DNA of 64,000 bases from NCBI RefSeq assembly GCF_014873875.1, contig NZ_JADBEM010000001.1, forward strand, positions 3,968,001 to 4,032,000. The letters run 5' to 3'. The DNA is from Actinopolymorpha pittospori. GTDB lineage: Bacteria; Actinomycetota; Actinomycetes; Propionibacteriales; Actinopolymorphaceae. A program made the translations under genes and the position numbers. The notes beneath the pieces were generated by a model that searched no databases, was not told where the DNA came from, and saw only the letters and a list, made by a program, of their open reading frames with translations. Each line of letters starts with the position of its first letter. Position 1 is the first letter of the stretch. This document shows positions 35,377 to 44,848 of this stretch, piece by piece.

Positions 35377-37815
35377 TCAGAGACGGACCACGAAAACCTG
35401 CTGAGTCAGGTCCCGTTGGCGCCGTAGGGCGCCGCGATCGCTGGTGAAGACCGCGACTCCCGCGGAGACGGCGGGCCAGCTGGCGTTCCCGGGTCCGGTG
35501 AGTCGCTCCGGTGCCGTCCAGCCCGAGCCCTCGTCGAACCGGGCCGTGAACACCTTCCACCGCCAGTCCTCCGACCGCGAGTCGTACCACACGGCCCGAA
35601 GCGCGCCGTCCTGGTCCTGGCCGAGACGTGGCCGCTGGCTCATGGCGTTCGGTTCCAGGCCCACGGGTTGCGCCGCCGACCAGGTGACGCCGACATCGGT
35701 CGACCGGCTCACGCGCAAGGCGAGGTTGGCGCCAGAGCTACGGAGCGCCTTCGCCTCCCACATCACCACGAACCCACCGTCACGGTCGAGGGCGATGCTC
35801 GGGTGCCGGTCGGCCGCCTCGGGGTCCGGGCTCACCCGAACGGGCGCCGACCAGGTGTGCTGGTTCGCGCCGCGGCGGCTCGTCATGATCTCCCAGTTGT
35901 CCGGGTCGGTTCCGCCGGAGGCCTCCTGACCGGCCGGCGGTGTGTGTCCCGTCCAGCCCGGGTCGGCATCGAACCGGCTGTCCTGCCAGGTGACCACGAC
36001 GTCCCCACGCGGACCGACCGCGATCGACGGATACAACGAGGCTGGAAAGTGAGGCGAGCGAGAGTCCGCGGGCGTCCCGGCGTCCACCGTCTTGCCCGCG
36101 GCAGAGATGTTGTGCGGCTCGGAGTCGACCCCCACCACCTGGACGAAGACGTCGAACGCCCCCGCGCTGTTGTCGGCCCAGGCCACGACGGCTCGTCCGC
36201 CGTCCACGACGGCAAGGGCTGGATGGATCGCCCGCACCTTACCCTCGGAGAGCTTGACGGCCTTCCCGAAGTCCTGGCCACCGTTCGTGCTGTGGCGCAG
36301 GTAGATGCTGGTGCGGCGGGGCTGCTCGGATTCGGTCTCCTGCCAGGCCACCCACACGTCCCGGCCACGGGCGACGACGCGGGGAGAGCGGCTGACATTC
36401 GAGCGCGGCGCCAGGTCGACGAGCTTGCCCTGGGCCCTGTCGCCGACCACCCGCTGGTAGACGACGGAGACACGGCCGTCCCGGTGTGCTTCGGCGACGA
36501 CGTGACTGGTCCTTCCGACCGTGGCGACGTCCGCGAATCCGGCGAAGGCGCCGACGTCTCCCACCACCGGGGCGGCCTGGTCGTCTGAGGAGATCATGTC
36601 CGGCAGCGGGATCTCCGGCGCCGCCACCGCGGGCGCCTTCGTGGAGACGAACACCGGAGACGTCGCCGCGCGGAGCTGGTTCGGCAGGGCGGGGTCGGCG
36701 TCCCCGCCGGACAGGTCACCCGGGGCTCGTACCTCCGCGCGAAACCAGCTGTGGCCCTCACCCGGATTGATCGGGACGAGGTATGTCTCCTCGCTCGAGG
36801 ACGGCGTGTACGTCGCCAGTGGCCCGGCGGAGCGACCCGGCGACCCGAAGACGTACAGCGTGGTGCCTTCTCCGCCGCGTACGTGGACCCGCAGCTTCGC
36901 GATGCCCTTGCGCGGTGCGCGGGTGAGGACGATCTCGTCGCCGCCGATCGCCTCGAAGACGCCGTCGCCGTTCAGGTCGGCCTCGATCGTGACGAACGGT
37001 CCGGACGGGCTGCGAGAGACCGTCGTACGGCCCAACTTGAAGGCGTCCAGGACGGCGCGCTCGGTGGCCTCGGCCGCGAACACCCAGGTGGTGGGCTGAC
37101 CTGGCCCGGCGACGTCCCACAGCTCCCGGAAGTGGCAGTCGCAGGCCCCGACGGCACCGAAGCGGAAGCCGTGGTTCCAGCGGTTCTCGGCATAGTCGAT
37201 CTCGCCGTCCGGGTCGGAGGCGCGGTTCCAGATCTCGACGATGTCCGGAGTCTGCACGCTCGCGTTGGCGTTCGGGCGCCCGTCGGCCTCGACCTCGCCG
37301 TCGTCGGGGTGGGCGACCGACCAGACCGCGTCCTGTGCGTGCGCGTCCCAGATCGACTGCTGTACGTGCCGGAAGGCAGGGGAGCCTGGTGGGTTCGCCC
37401 CGTCGACGATGGTGTCAACCGCACCTAGCACCACGGCGTGCGGCGAGCCGTTGGCCTCCTCGCCCGGGATCAGGAGCAAACGAGACGACGTCCACTGCGG
37501 ATCCCAGTGCTGGTCGTACGTGCGGTGGTCAGTGAGGGGCATGAAGTCCAGACCCACCCGCTCGCCCTCACCGATCTGGTCCTTGACCGGGAGGTTGCCG
37601 GGCAGGCGCTGGTCGGAGGTCTGCCGCGGCAGGCTTCCGTCGGAGGAGTGGTCGTCGTGGACGTGGGTGTCGCCGGCGAGCCACACCCCGCGAGGGGCGC
37701 GGCCGGGTGCGTGATCCTGCGTCTGCGGGGCGGCCTGGGCGCCTTGTGTCCCGAGGCTGCTGGCGGCGACGAGTGTCCCGCCGAGGACGATCACCCGCCT
37801 TCGGCTGATCTCCAT
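35377..37815 (-). CDS. Tat-exported CehA/McbA-type PHP metallohydrolase with BNR-like repeats
   Basis: 812 aa from ATG 37815, chosen over the ATG three codons upstream because GGGAGG then sits 9 nt before it. Tat signal ISRRRVIVLGGTLVAASSLG. The PHP domain (about residues 45-290) has GDTHVHDDHSSDG, LTDHRT, PGEEANG, SVAHPDDG and GACDCHF, which together supply the metal ligands. After a linker, the C-terminal half contains sialidase/BNR-type propeller repeats (YLRHSTNGGQDFGKAVKLS, LRVSRSTDVGVTWSAAQPV). CehA and McbA relatives hydrolyse carbamates and amides or phosphoesters; the substrate here is unknown. Confidence 0.87.
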   Translation of the reverse strand: MEISRRRVIVLGGTLVAASSLGTQGAQAAPQTQDHAPGRAPRGVWLAGDTHVHDDHSSDGSLPRQTSDQRLPGNLPVKDQIGEGERVGLDFMPLTDHRTYDQHWDPQWTSSRLLLIPGEEANGSPHAVVLGAVDTIVDGANPPGSPAFRHVQQSIWDAHAQDAVWSVAHPDDGEVEADGRPNANASVQTPDIVEIWNRASDPDGEIDYAENRWNHGFRFGAVGACDCHFRELWDVAGPGQPTTWVFAAEATERAVLDAFKLGRTTVSRSPSGPFVTIEADLNGDGVFEAIGGDEIVLTRAPRKGIAKLRVHVRGGEGTTLYVFGSPGRSAGPLATYTPSSSEETYLVPINPGEGHSWFRAEVRAPGDLSGGDADPALPNQLRAATSPVFVSTKAPAVAAPEIPLPDMISSDDQAAPVVGDVGAFAGFADVATVGRTSHVVAEAHRDGRVSVVYQRVVGDRAQGKLVDLAPRSNVSRSPRVVARGRDVWVAWQETESEQPRRTSIYLRHSTNGGQDFGKAVKLSEGKVRAIHPALAVVDGGRAVVAWADNSAGAFDVFVQVVGVDSEPHNISAAGKTVDAGTPADSRSPHFPASLYPSIAVGPRGDVVVTWQDSRFDADPGWTGHTPPAGQEASGGTDPDNWEIMTSRRGANQHTWSAPVRVSPDPEAADRHPSIALDRDGGFVVMWEAKALRSSGANLALRVSRSTDVGVTWSAAQPVGLEPNAMSQRPRLGQDQDGALRAVWYDSRSEDWRWKVFTARFDEGSGWTAPERLTGPGNASWPAVSAGVAVFTSDRGALRRQRDLTQQVFVVRL

Positions 37816-38006
37816 CGGTCCCATCCTCCCGGCTCCGCTCTGGCGGCCACCTGGACATGGTCGGCACGATGCTGGTTCAGGCAGAGTCGTCTAGGAGCGG
37901 ACCGTACGGCCGCTCGATGACGTGCGTGCATCCCGTGAGTGGACGCCAGGGTTGCCGATTGGTGGCCAACACGGAGGTCGGGCCGCCCGACGAGGCCGGA
38001 GCCGGC

Positions 38007-38624
38007 TCACGACCCGGATCCCACGCGGACGGCGTGCAGGGAGAGCCAGTCGCGACCGGAGGTGTGCCGGCCGACCCACTCGACCCGGAAGCCGGCCGCC
38101 CCGAGCATCGCCCGCAGGTCGGGCTCCCGGTGGAAGGTGAACCAGCGCCGCTCCGTGGTGGCGCCGTAGGCGGACGCGACCTCCCAGCGTTCGCCGTCGC
38201 CCTCCGCCACCGCCAGGTACAGCCAGCCCCCTGGGCGCACCGTACGGCCGAACTCGTCGAGCACCGTCGGGACCGTCTCGCGCGGGATGTGCAGGAGCGC
38301 GGCCTGGGACCACACGGCGTCGAGCGAGCCCGAACGCACGGGAAGTCGACGCATGTCGGCCTGGGCGACACCGGGCAGCCCACCCGCCCGGAGCTGACCG
38401 AGGGACAGGTCGAGGCCGAGCACCGTGAACCCTTCCGCGCGCAGCAACCCGACCTCGCGGCCGGGTCCACACCCGACGTCGGCGACCCGGCCACCGAGCG
38501 ACAGGTGGGCCGCGAGTGACGCGACCTCCTCCATCAGCCGGGGGTAGACGGTCGAGGTGTGCCGCGCGTACTCCGGCGCGATGACGTCGTAGGTGCGCTG
38601 GGTCTCGGTCGTCGGCTCGGCCAC
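38007..38624 (-). CDS. Class I SAM-dependent methyltransferase
   Basis: About 205 aa from GTG 38624; the frame is open to 38702, so the start is tentative. Methyltransferase_11 type: motif I VADVGCGPGREVGLL, acidic LGLDLS, motif II DAVWSQAALLHIP, and RPGGWLYLAVAEGD. An N-terminal YDVIAPEYARHTS is typical of small-molecule methyltransferases. No substrate clue. The 190 bp to the PHP gene downstream contain no recognised feature. Confidence 0.88.
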   Translation of the reverse strand: MAEPTTETQRTYDVIAPEYARHTSTVYPRLMEEVASLAAHLSLGGRVADVGCGPGREVGLLRAEGFTVLGLDLSLGQLRAGGLPGVAQADMRRLPVRSGSLDAVWSQAALLHIPRETVPTVLDEFGRTVRPGGWLYLAVAEGDGERWEVASAYGATTERRWFTFHREPDLRAMLGAAGFRVEWVGRHTSGRDWLSLHAVRVGSGS

Positions 38625-38883
38625 GACGGCGAGGCTATCCGGCTGCCGCTTCGTTCGCGTCCCGCCGGAGACAACGCAGCGGGGGTGGCCGAAAACGGTC
38701 AACTGTTCGTCACCCCGGAATAGAGTCCGCGAGGCCGGTCGTTGCCGACCCTCGATGACTGGGCTCTTCCTGTGGCGACGCCTGCACGTCGATCTTCGAC
38801 GGCAGGCCAGCTGTGCGTGTCAGCGCTGACCTCGCTCCACGCCCGTACCCTCTCTCTGCTCTGGCCTCCGGAGGCTTCGCACC

Positions 38884-40242
38884 ATGGTCGACACGACCGC
38901 AGGTCCCATCGCGCCCAGGCGGCGCACTTCGTTTCCCTTCTGGGCGCAGGTCCTCGCCGGACTGGCTCTCGGACTGATCCTCGGCGGCATCGCGCGCGCC
39001 TTCGACCTCGGGTGGCTCACCGAGACCCTCACCCAGATCGGCTCCATCTTCGTCTCGCTGCTCCGGGTCACGGTCGTACCGCTCATCTTCACCGCGATCG
39101 TCGCCAGCATCGCCAACCTCCGCCAGGTGCGCAACGCCGCGCGCCTGGCCGGACAGACACTGCTGTGGTTCATGATCACCTCGCTCATCGCGGTCGTGAT
39201 CGGCATCGTGCTCGGCCTGGTCACCAACCCCGGCGCGAACAGCGGGCTGACGCCCGAAGGCGCGTCGTACGAGGGTGGGTCCGGCAGCTGGCTCGACTTC
39301 CTCAGTGGTCTGGTGCCGGCCAACATCTTCGGCCTGACCGCGGACACCTCGGTCGGTGACGACGGTGCGAGCACGTCTCTCAACTTCAGCGTCCTGCAGC
39401 TGGTCGTGATCGCGGCGGTCATCGGCATCGCCGCGCTGAAGGTGGGCGAGAAGGCCGAACCGTTCCTGGAGTTCAACCGGTCGGCGCTCGAGATCGTGCA
39501 GAAGGTCCTGTGGTGGATCATCCGGCTCGCGCCGCTGGGCACCCTCGGCCTGATCGGCAAGGCCGTCGCCACCTACGGCTGGGACCTGCTCGGACCGCTG
39601 ACCGTCTTCACCATCGACGTGTACGTCGGCTGCGCGATCGTGCTCTTCGGCGTCTACGCCGTACTGGCCCGCGTGCACGGGCTGTCCGCCAGCAAGTTCT
39701 TCTCCGGCGCCTGGCCGGCCATCCAGCTGGCCTTCGTCTCCCGCTCCTCGGTGGGCACCATGCCGTTGACCCGGCAGGTCACCATCCGCAACCTGGGTGT
39801 ACCCGAGTCCTACGCCTCCTTCGCCGTTCCGTTCGGTGCGACCACCAAGATGGACGGGTGCGCCGCGATCTACCCGGCACTGGCGGCGATCACGGTGGCG
39901 CAGATCTTCGGTATCCCGCTCGGCGTCAAGGAATACTTGCTGATCGCGTTCGTCTCGGTGATCGGGTCCGCGGCGACGGCCGGCCTCACCGGTGCGATCG
40001 TGATGCTGACGCTCACGCTGTCGACGCTCGGCCTGCCGCTGGAGGGCGTCGGCCTGCTCATCGCGATCGACCCGATCCTCGACATGATGCGGACCGCGAC
40101 CAACGTCGCCGGTCAGGCGCTCGTTCCGACCCTCGTCGCCAAGCGGGAGGGCATCCTCGACGAGGCGGCCTACAACGCGCCTCGCGTCGACCTGGTGAAC
40201 GAGCCGGAGCCGGAGCGGGCGGAGCAGCCGGTCCCGGCCTGA
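38884..40242 (+). CDS. Dicarboxylate/amino-acid:cation symporter (DAACS family)
   Basis: 452 aa from ATG 38884 with GGAGG about 10 nt upstream. Eight-span GltP/DctA fold with two re-entrant hairpins: the serine-rich SRSSVGTMPLT, the KMDGCAAIYPALAAITVAQIFG segment where family members have TxMNG, and GLTGAIVMLTLTLSTLGLP with IDPILDMMRTATNVAGQAL (family motif DxxxxRTxxNVxGD). Imports C4-dicarboxylates, glutamate or aspartate with sodium or protons. A strong hairpin follows at 40317. Confidence 0.93.
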   Translation: MVDTTAGPIAPRRRTSFPFWAQVLAGLALGLILGGIARAFDLGWLTETLTQIGSIFVSLLRVTVVPLIFTAIVASIANLRQVRNAARLAGQTLLWFMITSLIAVVIGIVLGLVTNPGANSGLTPEGASYEGGSGSWLDFLSGLVPANIFGLTADTSVGDDGASTSLNFSVLQLVVIAAVIGIAALKVGEKAEPFLEFNRSALEIVQKVLWWIIRLAPLGTLGLIGKAVATYGWDLLGPLTVFTIDVYVGCAIVLFGVYAVLARVHGLSASKFFSGAWPAIQLAFVSRSSVGTMPLTRQVTIRNLGVPESYASFAVPFGATTKMDGCAAIYPALAAITVAQIFGIPLGVKEYLLIAFVSVIGSAATAGLTGAIVMLTLTLSTLGLPLEGVGLLIAIDPILDMMRTATNVAGQALVPTLVAKREGILDEAAYNAPRVDLVNEPEPERAEQPVPA

Positions 40243-40316
40243 GTCAGCACGACCGGACCGCGGCCGGGCGTCGTCGAAACGGCGCACCCGGCCGCACCGG
40301 AGAAGCATCACCTCCT

Positions 40317-40348
40317 CGCGATGCCACGGCCACGGCCGTGGCATCGCG
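40317..40348. terminator. Hairpin terminator after the symporter gene
   Basis: Arms CGCGATGCCACGGCC and GGCCGTGGCATCGCG pair perfectly over 15 bp with a 2-nt centre. No T-run follows, which is common in high-GC actinobacteria. It sits 75 bp after the stop codon. Confidence 0.75.
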
Positions 40349-40653
40349 CGTTTCCGGACGTCGAATCCGCGTCCGGACATGCCCCGGTCCGGAATCGGCC
40401 GCCCGGTTCGGATGGCAGGCGGTCGTCGGCATTCGAAGCGTTTCGTTCGGGCGTCGACGGCCGGTCGTCACCCGAGTTCGTGCCTTTACTTTCTCGTTAA
40501 CTTCAACGATTACGTACAGTCGGATCTGGTAGCGGTCCGTCATTCCTGTTATAGCTGTAAGCGCCTGTTCCTGAACCAGCCGTCCCTGCGTTGTCGCCTT
40601 TCCCGTCATCCGGGAAAAGCGTTGATCGAAGAGCTGCTGAATAAAGGAGGGTC
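40349..40653. promoter_or_regulatory. AT-richer leader of the M14 peptidase gene
   Basis: A 305-bp gene-free stretch with clearly lower GC than its surroundings (for example 40485-40560), which probably holds the promoter; a TATAGC hexamer occurs near 40551. At 40599-40617, TTTCCCG and CGGGAAA form a 7-bp hairpin, 37 bp before the start codon. AAAGGAGGG is a strong ribosome-binding site just before ATG 40654. Confidence 0.45.
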
Positions 40654-43284
40654 ATGCGTGCTTCATTACGAAGACTTGCCGTACCTCTGGTTGCGTCACT
40701 CGCCTTGGTCGTGCCAGGAAGTGCTGCGGCACTTCGGACGCCGAGCGCCGAGGCGGAGGTTCCCAGCGTCGCCGCGGGAAGCGTCCCCACGCCAGAGCAG
40801 TACTTCGGCTTCGAGATGGGTGCCGAAGGCGAGCTTGCCCGCTACCCCGACATGTTGAAGTACTTCCAGCTGATGCCCCGGAGAACCAACCGGGTGACGT
40901 ACGAGAAGCTCGGCGAGACGACCATGCACAACGACTACTCGTTGTTGACGATCAGCTCGCCACGGAACCTGCAGCGGATCGACCGTCTGGTCGAGATCAA
41001 CCGGCGCCTCGCCAATCCGCGTGGCCTGTCCAACGCCGAGGCGAAGAAGCTCGCCGAGGAGGGCCGTCCGTTCTACCTGCTCTTCGCGAGCATCCACTCG
41101 ACGGAGGTCGGTACCGGTCAGGCTGTTCCCAACATCGTCCACCGGCTCGCGACGGAGAACTCCGCCGACGTCAAGGAGATCCTCGACAAGGCTGTGGTGC
41201 TGGTCGTGCCGTCCCAGAACCCGGACGGCCAGGAACTCGTCGTCAACCACTGGTACGACACGAAGGGAACGCCCTACAACCGCAGCTATCCCGACCTGTA
41301 CCACAAGTACATCGGGCACGACGACAACCGCGACTGGTTCATGTTCACCCAGAAGGAGACCCAGCTCGCGGTGCAGTTGCAGAACAAGTACAAGCCCGTG
41401 ATCACCCACGACATGCACCAGATGGGATCGAGTGGCGCCCGGATGTTCGTGCCGCCCTACCTCGACCCGTTCGACCCCAACATCCACCCGCTGCTGGTGC
41501 AGGCCACCAACACCGTCGGCAACGAGATGGCGCACGCGCTGGCCGCAGAGGGCAAGGAAGGCGTGGTCTGGAACGACGTCTACGACTACTGGACGCCGGC
41601 CAGGATGTACATGGTCTACCACGGGCAGCCACGCATCCTGACCGAGATCGCGAGCGTCAACCTGGCGGACACCTACGTGAACCCGCGCGGTCCGGACGTG
41701 CCGATCGGGCCGCAGCAGCCGACGGTCAACTTCCCGGCGCCCTACTCCAAGGGCACCTGGACGCTGAAGCAGATCGTGGACTACGGCGACACCGCCGCCT
41801 TCGCCGGCATGAAGTACGTCGCGCGGTTCCACAGCGAGTGGCTCTACAACTTCTACCAGGTGCAGCGCGACTGGGTGAACCGCGACAGGGGCCCGTACGC
41901 GTTCGTGATTCCGGCAGACCAGCGCGATCCGTACGCGACGTATGAGCTGCTGAAGATCCTGCAGACCGCGGAGGTGGAGATCCACCAGGCCACCGCACCC
42001 TTCAGCAGCAACGGCAAGGAGTATCCCGCCGGCTCCTGGGTGGTGAAACTCGCGCAGCCCTTCGGCTCCTTCGCCAAGACGATGCTGGAGAAACAGGTCT
42101 ACCCGGACATGCGGGAGTACGAGGGTGGACCGCCCATGCCGCCGTACGACATCGCCGGGCACACGTTGCCCATGTTGATGGGAGTCTCCGTCGACACCGC
42201 ACAGGCGGAGTTCGGCGCCACCCTGACGCAGGTCGAGAAGGTCGCGCCAGGCAAGGTCGAGTTGCCACCGACCCCGCAGGGTGCCTACCTCGTCGGTCCG
42301 GAGTCCTACGGCGCCTTCCGGCTGGTGGCGGAACTACAGAAGGCGGGCGTGCCGACCGTACGCGCGGCGGAGGAGTTCGAGGCCGCCGGGCGGACCTTCG
42401 CAGCCGGGACGTTCGTCCTCCCGCCGTCGGCGCAGGCGCGCGGCGTCCTCACGAAGGTGACCAAGGAGACGGGTATCCCGGTCTACGGCGTCGACACCGC
42501 GCCGGCGGTGGACGGCTTCCAGCTCAAGGGCGGCACCCGGGTCGGTCTGCACCGTGGCGCCAACAACATTCCCGGTGGCTGGATGATGTGGCTCTTCGAG
42601 CAGTACGGCATCAACCACTCCGTCATGTCGGCGCAGGACTTCGAGGGTGACCTCAACGACAAGTACGACGTGATCGTGTTGCCACCAGGCATGACGAAGA
42701 ACCGCATCGTCAACGGGCTGGACCCCGCGAAGAACCCGCCGGAGTTCGCCTGGGCGTACGGCGTCGGCGAGGAGGGTTGGCGCAAGCTGCAGGACTTCGT
42801 GGAGGACGGCGGCACCCTGCTCTCGCTCGGCAGTTCGGTCGCCGGTACGACCGAGTTGCTCGACCTGCCGATCGAACCGGTGCTCCCCGACGACGAGAAG
42901 GAGTTCTACTCGCCGGGATCGCTGCTCAACCAGGAGTTCGACACCACCAACCCGGTCGCGTGGGGGATGACCGAGGAGTGGCCGGTCTTCTTCGAGAGCG
43001 ACCAGGCGTACCGCCTCAAGCCAGGTGCGGAAAGCTCGGTCGTGTCGCGCTATCCGGGTTCGGACGTGCTGGCGAGCGGCTGGCTCCTTGGTGAGGACTA
43101 CATCAAGGGCCAGGCGAACGTCATCTCCCATCAGGTCGGCGACGGCTACGTCGTGACGTACGGCAGTCAGGTGGACTTCCGCACGTGGACCCGGGGGACG
43201 TTCAAGCTGATCTTCAACGCGATGTACCAGGGTCCGAGCACGCCGGTCTCCGCCCAGCTACTGGGGCAGCGCCTTGGTGGGTAG
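40654..43284 (+). CDS. Secreted M14-family zinc metallopeptidase
   Basis: 876 aa from ATG 40654. Sec signal (LRRLAVPLVASLALVVPGSAAA). The peptidase domain follows: zinc motif HxxE in SIHSTEVGTGQ (His148, Glu151), VPSQNPDGQELVVNHW, GHDDNRDWFMFTQKE, and the second zinc His in THDMHQMG. A long C-terminal region (from about residue 530) includes a glutamine-amidotransferase-like segment (KYDVIVLPPGMTKNRIV, LQDFVEDGGTLLSLGSS). It resembles the large extracellular M14 peptidases of actinobacteria that attack peptides outside the cell. Confidence 0.92.
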   Translation: MRASLRRLAVPLVASLALVVPGSAAALRTPSAEAEVPSVAAGSVPTPEQYFGFEMGAEGELARYPDMLKYFQLMPRRTNRVTYEKLGETTMHNDYSLLTISSPRNLQRIDRLVEINRRLANPRGLSNAEAKKLAEEGRPFYLLFASIHSTEVGTGQAVPNIVHRLATENSADVKEILDKAVVLVVPSQNPDGQELVVNHWYDTKGTPYNRSYPDLYHKYIGHDDNRDWFMFTQKETQLAVQLQNKYKPVITHDMHQMGSSGARMFVPPYLDPFDPNIHPLLVQATNTVGNEMAHALAAEGKEGVVWNDVYDYWTPARMYMVYHGQPRILTEIASVNLADTYVNPRGPDVPIGPQQPTVNFPAPYSKGTWTLKQIVDYGDTAAFAGMKYVARFHSEWLYNFYQVQRDWVNRDRGPYAFVIPADQRDPYATYELLKILQTAEVEIHQATAPFSSNGKEYPAGSWVVKLAQPFGSFAKTMLEKQVYPDMREYEGGPPMPPYDIAGHTLPMLMGVSVDTAQAEFGATLTQVEKVAPGKVELPPTPQGAYLVGPESYGAFRLVAELQKAGVPTVRAAEEFEAAGRTFAAGTFVLPPSAQARGVLTKVTKETGIPVYGVDTAPAVDGFQLKGGTRVGLHRGANNIPGGWMMWLFEQYGINHSVMSAQDFEGDLNDKYDVIVLPPGMTKNRIVNGLDPAKNPPEFAWAYGVGEEGWRKLQDFVEDGGTLLSLGSSVAGTTELLDLPIEPVLPDDEKEFYSPGSLLNQEFDTTNPVAWGMTEEWPVFFESDQAYRLKPGAESSVVSRYPGSDVLASGWLLGEDYIKGQANVISHQVGDGYVVTYGSQVDFRTWTRGTFKLIFNAMYQGPSTPVSAQLLGQRLGG

Positions 43285-43345
43285 GTCGGCCTGACGCGTC
43301 GGCAGGGACCGGCACTCGGGAACGGCGCAGGTGTGACAGCGTGAT

Positions 43346-43387
43346 CACGAGGGCCGCGGGGTTGGTACACACCTCGCGGCCCTCGTG
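43346..43387. terminator. Bidirectional hairpin between M14 peptidase and gntR
   Basis: CACGAGGGCCGCG and CGCGGCCCTCGTG form a 13-bp perfect stem around a 16-nt loop, between two convergent genes. No T-run. Confidence 0.75.
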
Positions 43388-43410
43388 CGTCGGCTCGAAA
43401 GGGAGTCGCC

Positions 43411-44160
43411 CTAGCGATGGATGGTGAGCTCGAAGTCGTAGCGGTCGGCACGGTAGAGCGACTCGCCGTACTCGATGATCCGACCGCGGGTGTCGATGCC
43501 ACGCCTGCTCACCCTGAGAGCGGGAGAACGAACCGAGACGCCGAGGAGGTCGGCCTGGCGGCGCTGGAGCGCGATGGCAGAGATGTGTTGTTCGGCGGTG
43601 GTGACGACTGTGCGGTAGCGGGCGGAGAGCACCTGGTAGAGCGAGGCGTCGAGGTCCTGGTGAAGCAACTTGGGGAAAGGCTGCGTTGGCAGGTGGATAC
43701 GCTCGAGGCACATCGGGAAACCGTCGGCGAGCCGGAGACGCTCGAGGTAGTAGACGGAGCTGCCGGGACGGACCTCCAGCATTCGCGCCACATCCTCTGG
43801 CGCGGGGCACTCCGTCGCGGCGAGGAGGCGGGTCGCGGGTTCGAAGTCGCGGGCCCGCATGTCCTCGCTGAACGACGTGAGGGTGAGCCCCTTGGAGATC
43901 CTGCTCTGGGACACGAACGTGCCCTGACCGCGGACGGAGTAGATCAACCCGTCCTCGATCAACGACTGCAGCGCCTGGCGGACGGTGGCGCGGCTGACCT
44001 GGAAGCTCTCGGCGAGCTCACGCTCCTGCGGTAGCTGGTCGTTGGGCCGCATGGTTTTGATCCGGGCGAGGAGCTCCTCACGGATCCGCAGGTGTTTGAC
44101 CACGTTGCTCAGGCCCTCCGGTCGGTCGGCGCCCACGGTGCGAACCTGGGCGCGGCACAT
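43411..44160 (-). CDS. GntR-family regulator, HutC/DasR subfamily (UTRA domain)
   Basis: 249 aa from ATG 44160. wHTH: RIREELLARIKTMRPNDQLPQERELAESFQVSRATVRQALQSLIEDGLIYSVRGQGTFV. The UTRA ligand domain starts at LTSFSEDMRARDFEPATRLL and ends RGRIIEYGESLYRADRYDFEL. This subfamily senses phosphorylated amino sugars or related compounds. It is third in an operon with the kinase and nanE genes, so it probably governs both divergent operons through the palindromes at 45858-45890. Confidence 0.92.
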   Translation of the reverse strand: MCRAQVRTVGADRPEGLSNVVKHLRIREELLARIKTMRPNDQLPQERELAESFQVSRATVRQALQSLIEDGLIYSVRGQGTFVSQSRISKGLTLTSFSEDMRARDFEPATRLLAATECPAPEDVARMLEVRPGSSVYYLERLRLADGFPMCLERIHLPTQPFPKLLHQDLDASLYQVLSARYRTVVTTAEQHISAIALQRRQADLLGVSVRSPALRVSRRGIDTRGRIIEYGESLYRADRYDFELTIHR

Positions 44161-44161
44161 G

Positions 44162-44848
44162 CTAGCTGCGACCCGCGTCGAGCGCGGCGGCGAAGCGGCG
44201 GGTGATCTCCAGGGGGTTGGTGATGGCGGTGCCGACGACGACAGCGTGCGCGCCCGCCTCTGTCGCCTCCACGACCGACTCCGGCGTCCAGTAGCGTCCC
44301 TCGGCTATTACCGGGAGCGCGCTGGTCCGGACCAGCGCTCGAAGAAGGTCGATGTCCGGACCGGATGGAACGAGTCCGCCTGTGTATCCGGAGAGCGTCG
44401 TGGCGAGAACGTCCGCGCCGGCCTGCTGGGCGTGGTCGGCGGCCTCGACACTGTCCACGTCGGCCATGACGGGCAGCGCCAGTTCTTCGTGGATCCGCTT
44501 GATGAGACTCGACAGACCCTGTCCGTCCGGTCGCGGCCGGGCGGTGCCGTCGGTGGCGATGATCGCTGCCCCCGCGCCGGCGATGGCCTCGGCGTCCTGG
44601 AAGGTGGGGGTGATGAAGACGCCGTCGGCGACGCTGCCGACCTTCCGGATCCCGATGACGGGTAGGCCCGTGGCGTGGGCGACCGCCGTGACGTCCTGGG
44701 TCCCCTCTGCTCGGAGGCCGATCGCGCCGCCCTGCAGGGCCGCGCGGGCCATGGCAGCCATGAACTGCGGCCCATGCAGCGGATTTCCTGGCGCGGCCTG
44801 ACAGGAGACGATGAGGCCGCCCTTGAGCGCTTCGATCACGGTGTTCAT
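44162..44848 (-). CDS. nanE: Putative N-acetylmannosamine-6-phosphate 2-epimerase
   Basis: 228 aa from ATG 44848. NanE-type TIM barrel: LKGGLIVSCQAAPGNPLHGP, GAIGLRAEGTQDV, PVIGIRKVG, PVMADVDSVEAADHAQQAGADVLATTLSGYT, and VIAEGRYWTPE, with a C-terminal phosphate-binding region AHAVVVGTAITNPLEITRRF. It converts ManNAc-6-P to GlcNAc-6-P. It overlaps the kinase gene by 4 bp (ATGA) and is 1 bp from gntR. No nanA lyase is visible in the window. Confidence 0.92.
   Translation of the reverse strand: MNTVIEALKGGLIVSCQAAPGNPLHGPQFMAAMARAALQGGAIGLRAEGTQDVTAVAHATGLPVIGIRKVGSVADGVFITPTFQDAEAIAGAGAAIIATDGTARPRPDGQGLSSLIKRIHEELALPVMADVDSVEAADHAQQAGADVLATTLSGYTGGLVPSGPDIDLLRALVRTSALPVIAEGRYWTPESVVEATEAGAHAVVVGTAITNPLEITRRFAAALDAGRS

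Noticed and set aside
40513..40620. Possible riboswitch before the M14 peptidase
   Set aside because: Only one small hairpin is visible and no known riboswitch core could be matched.
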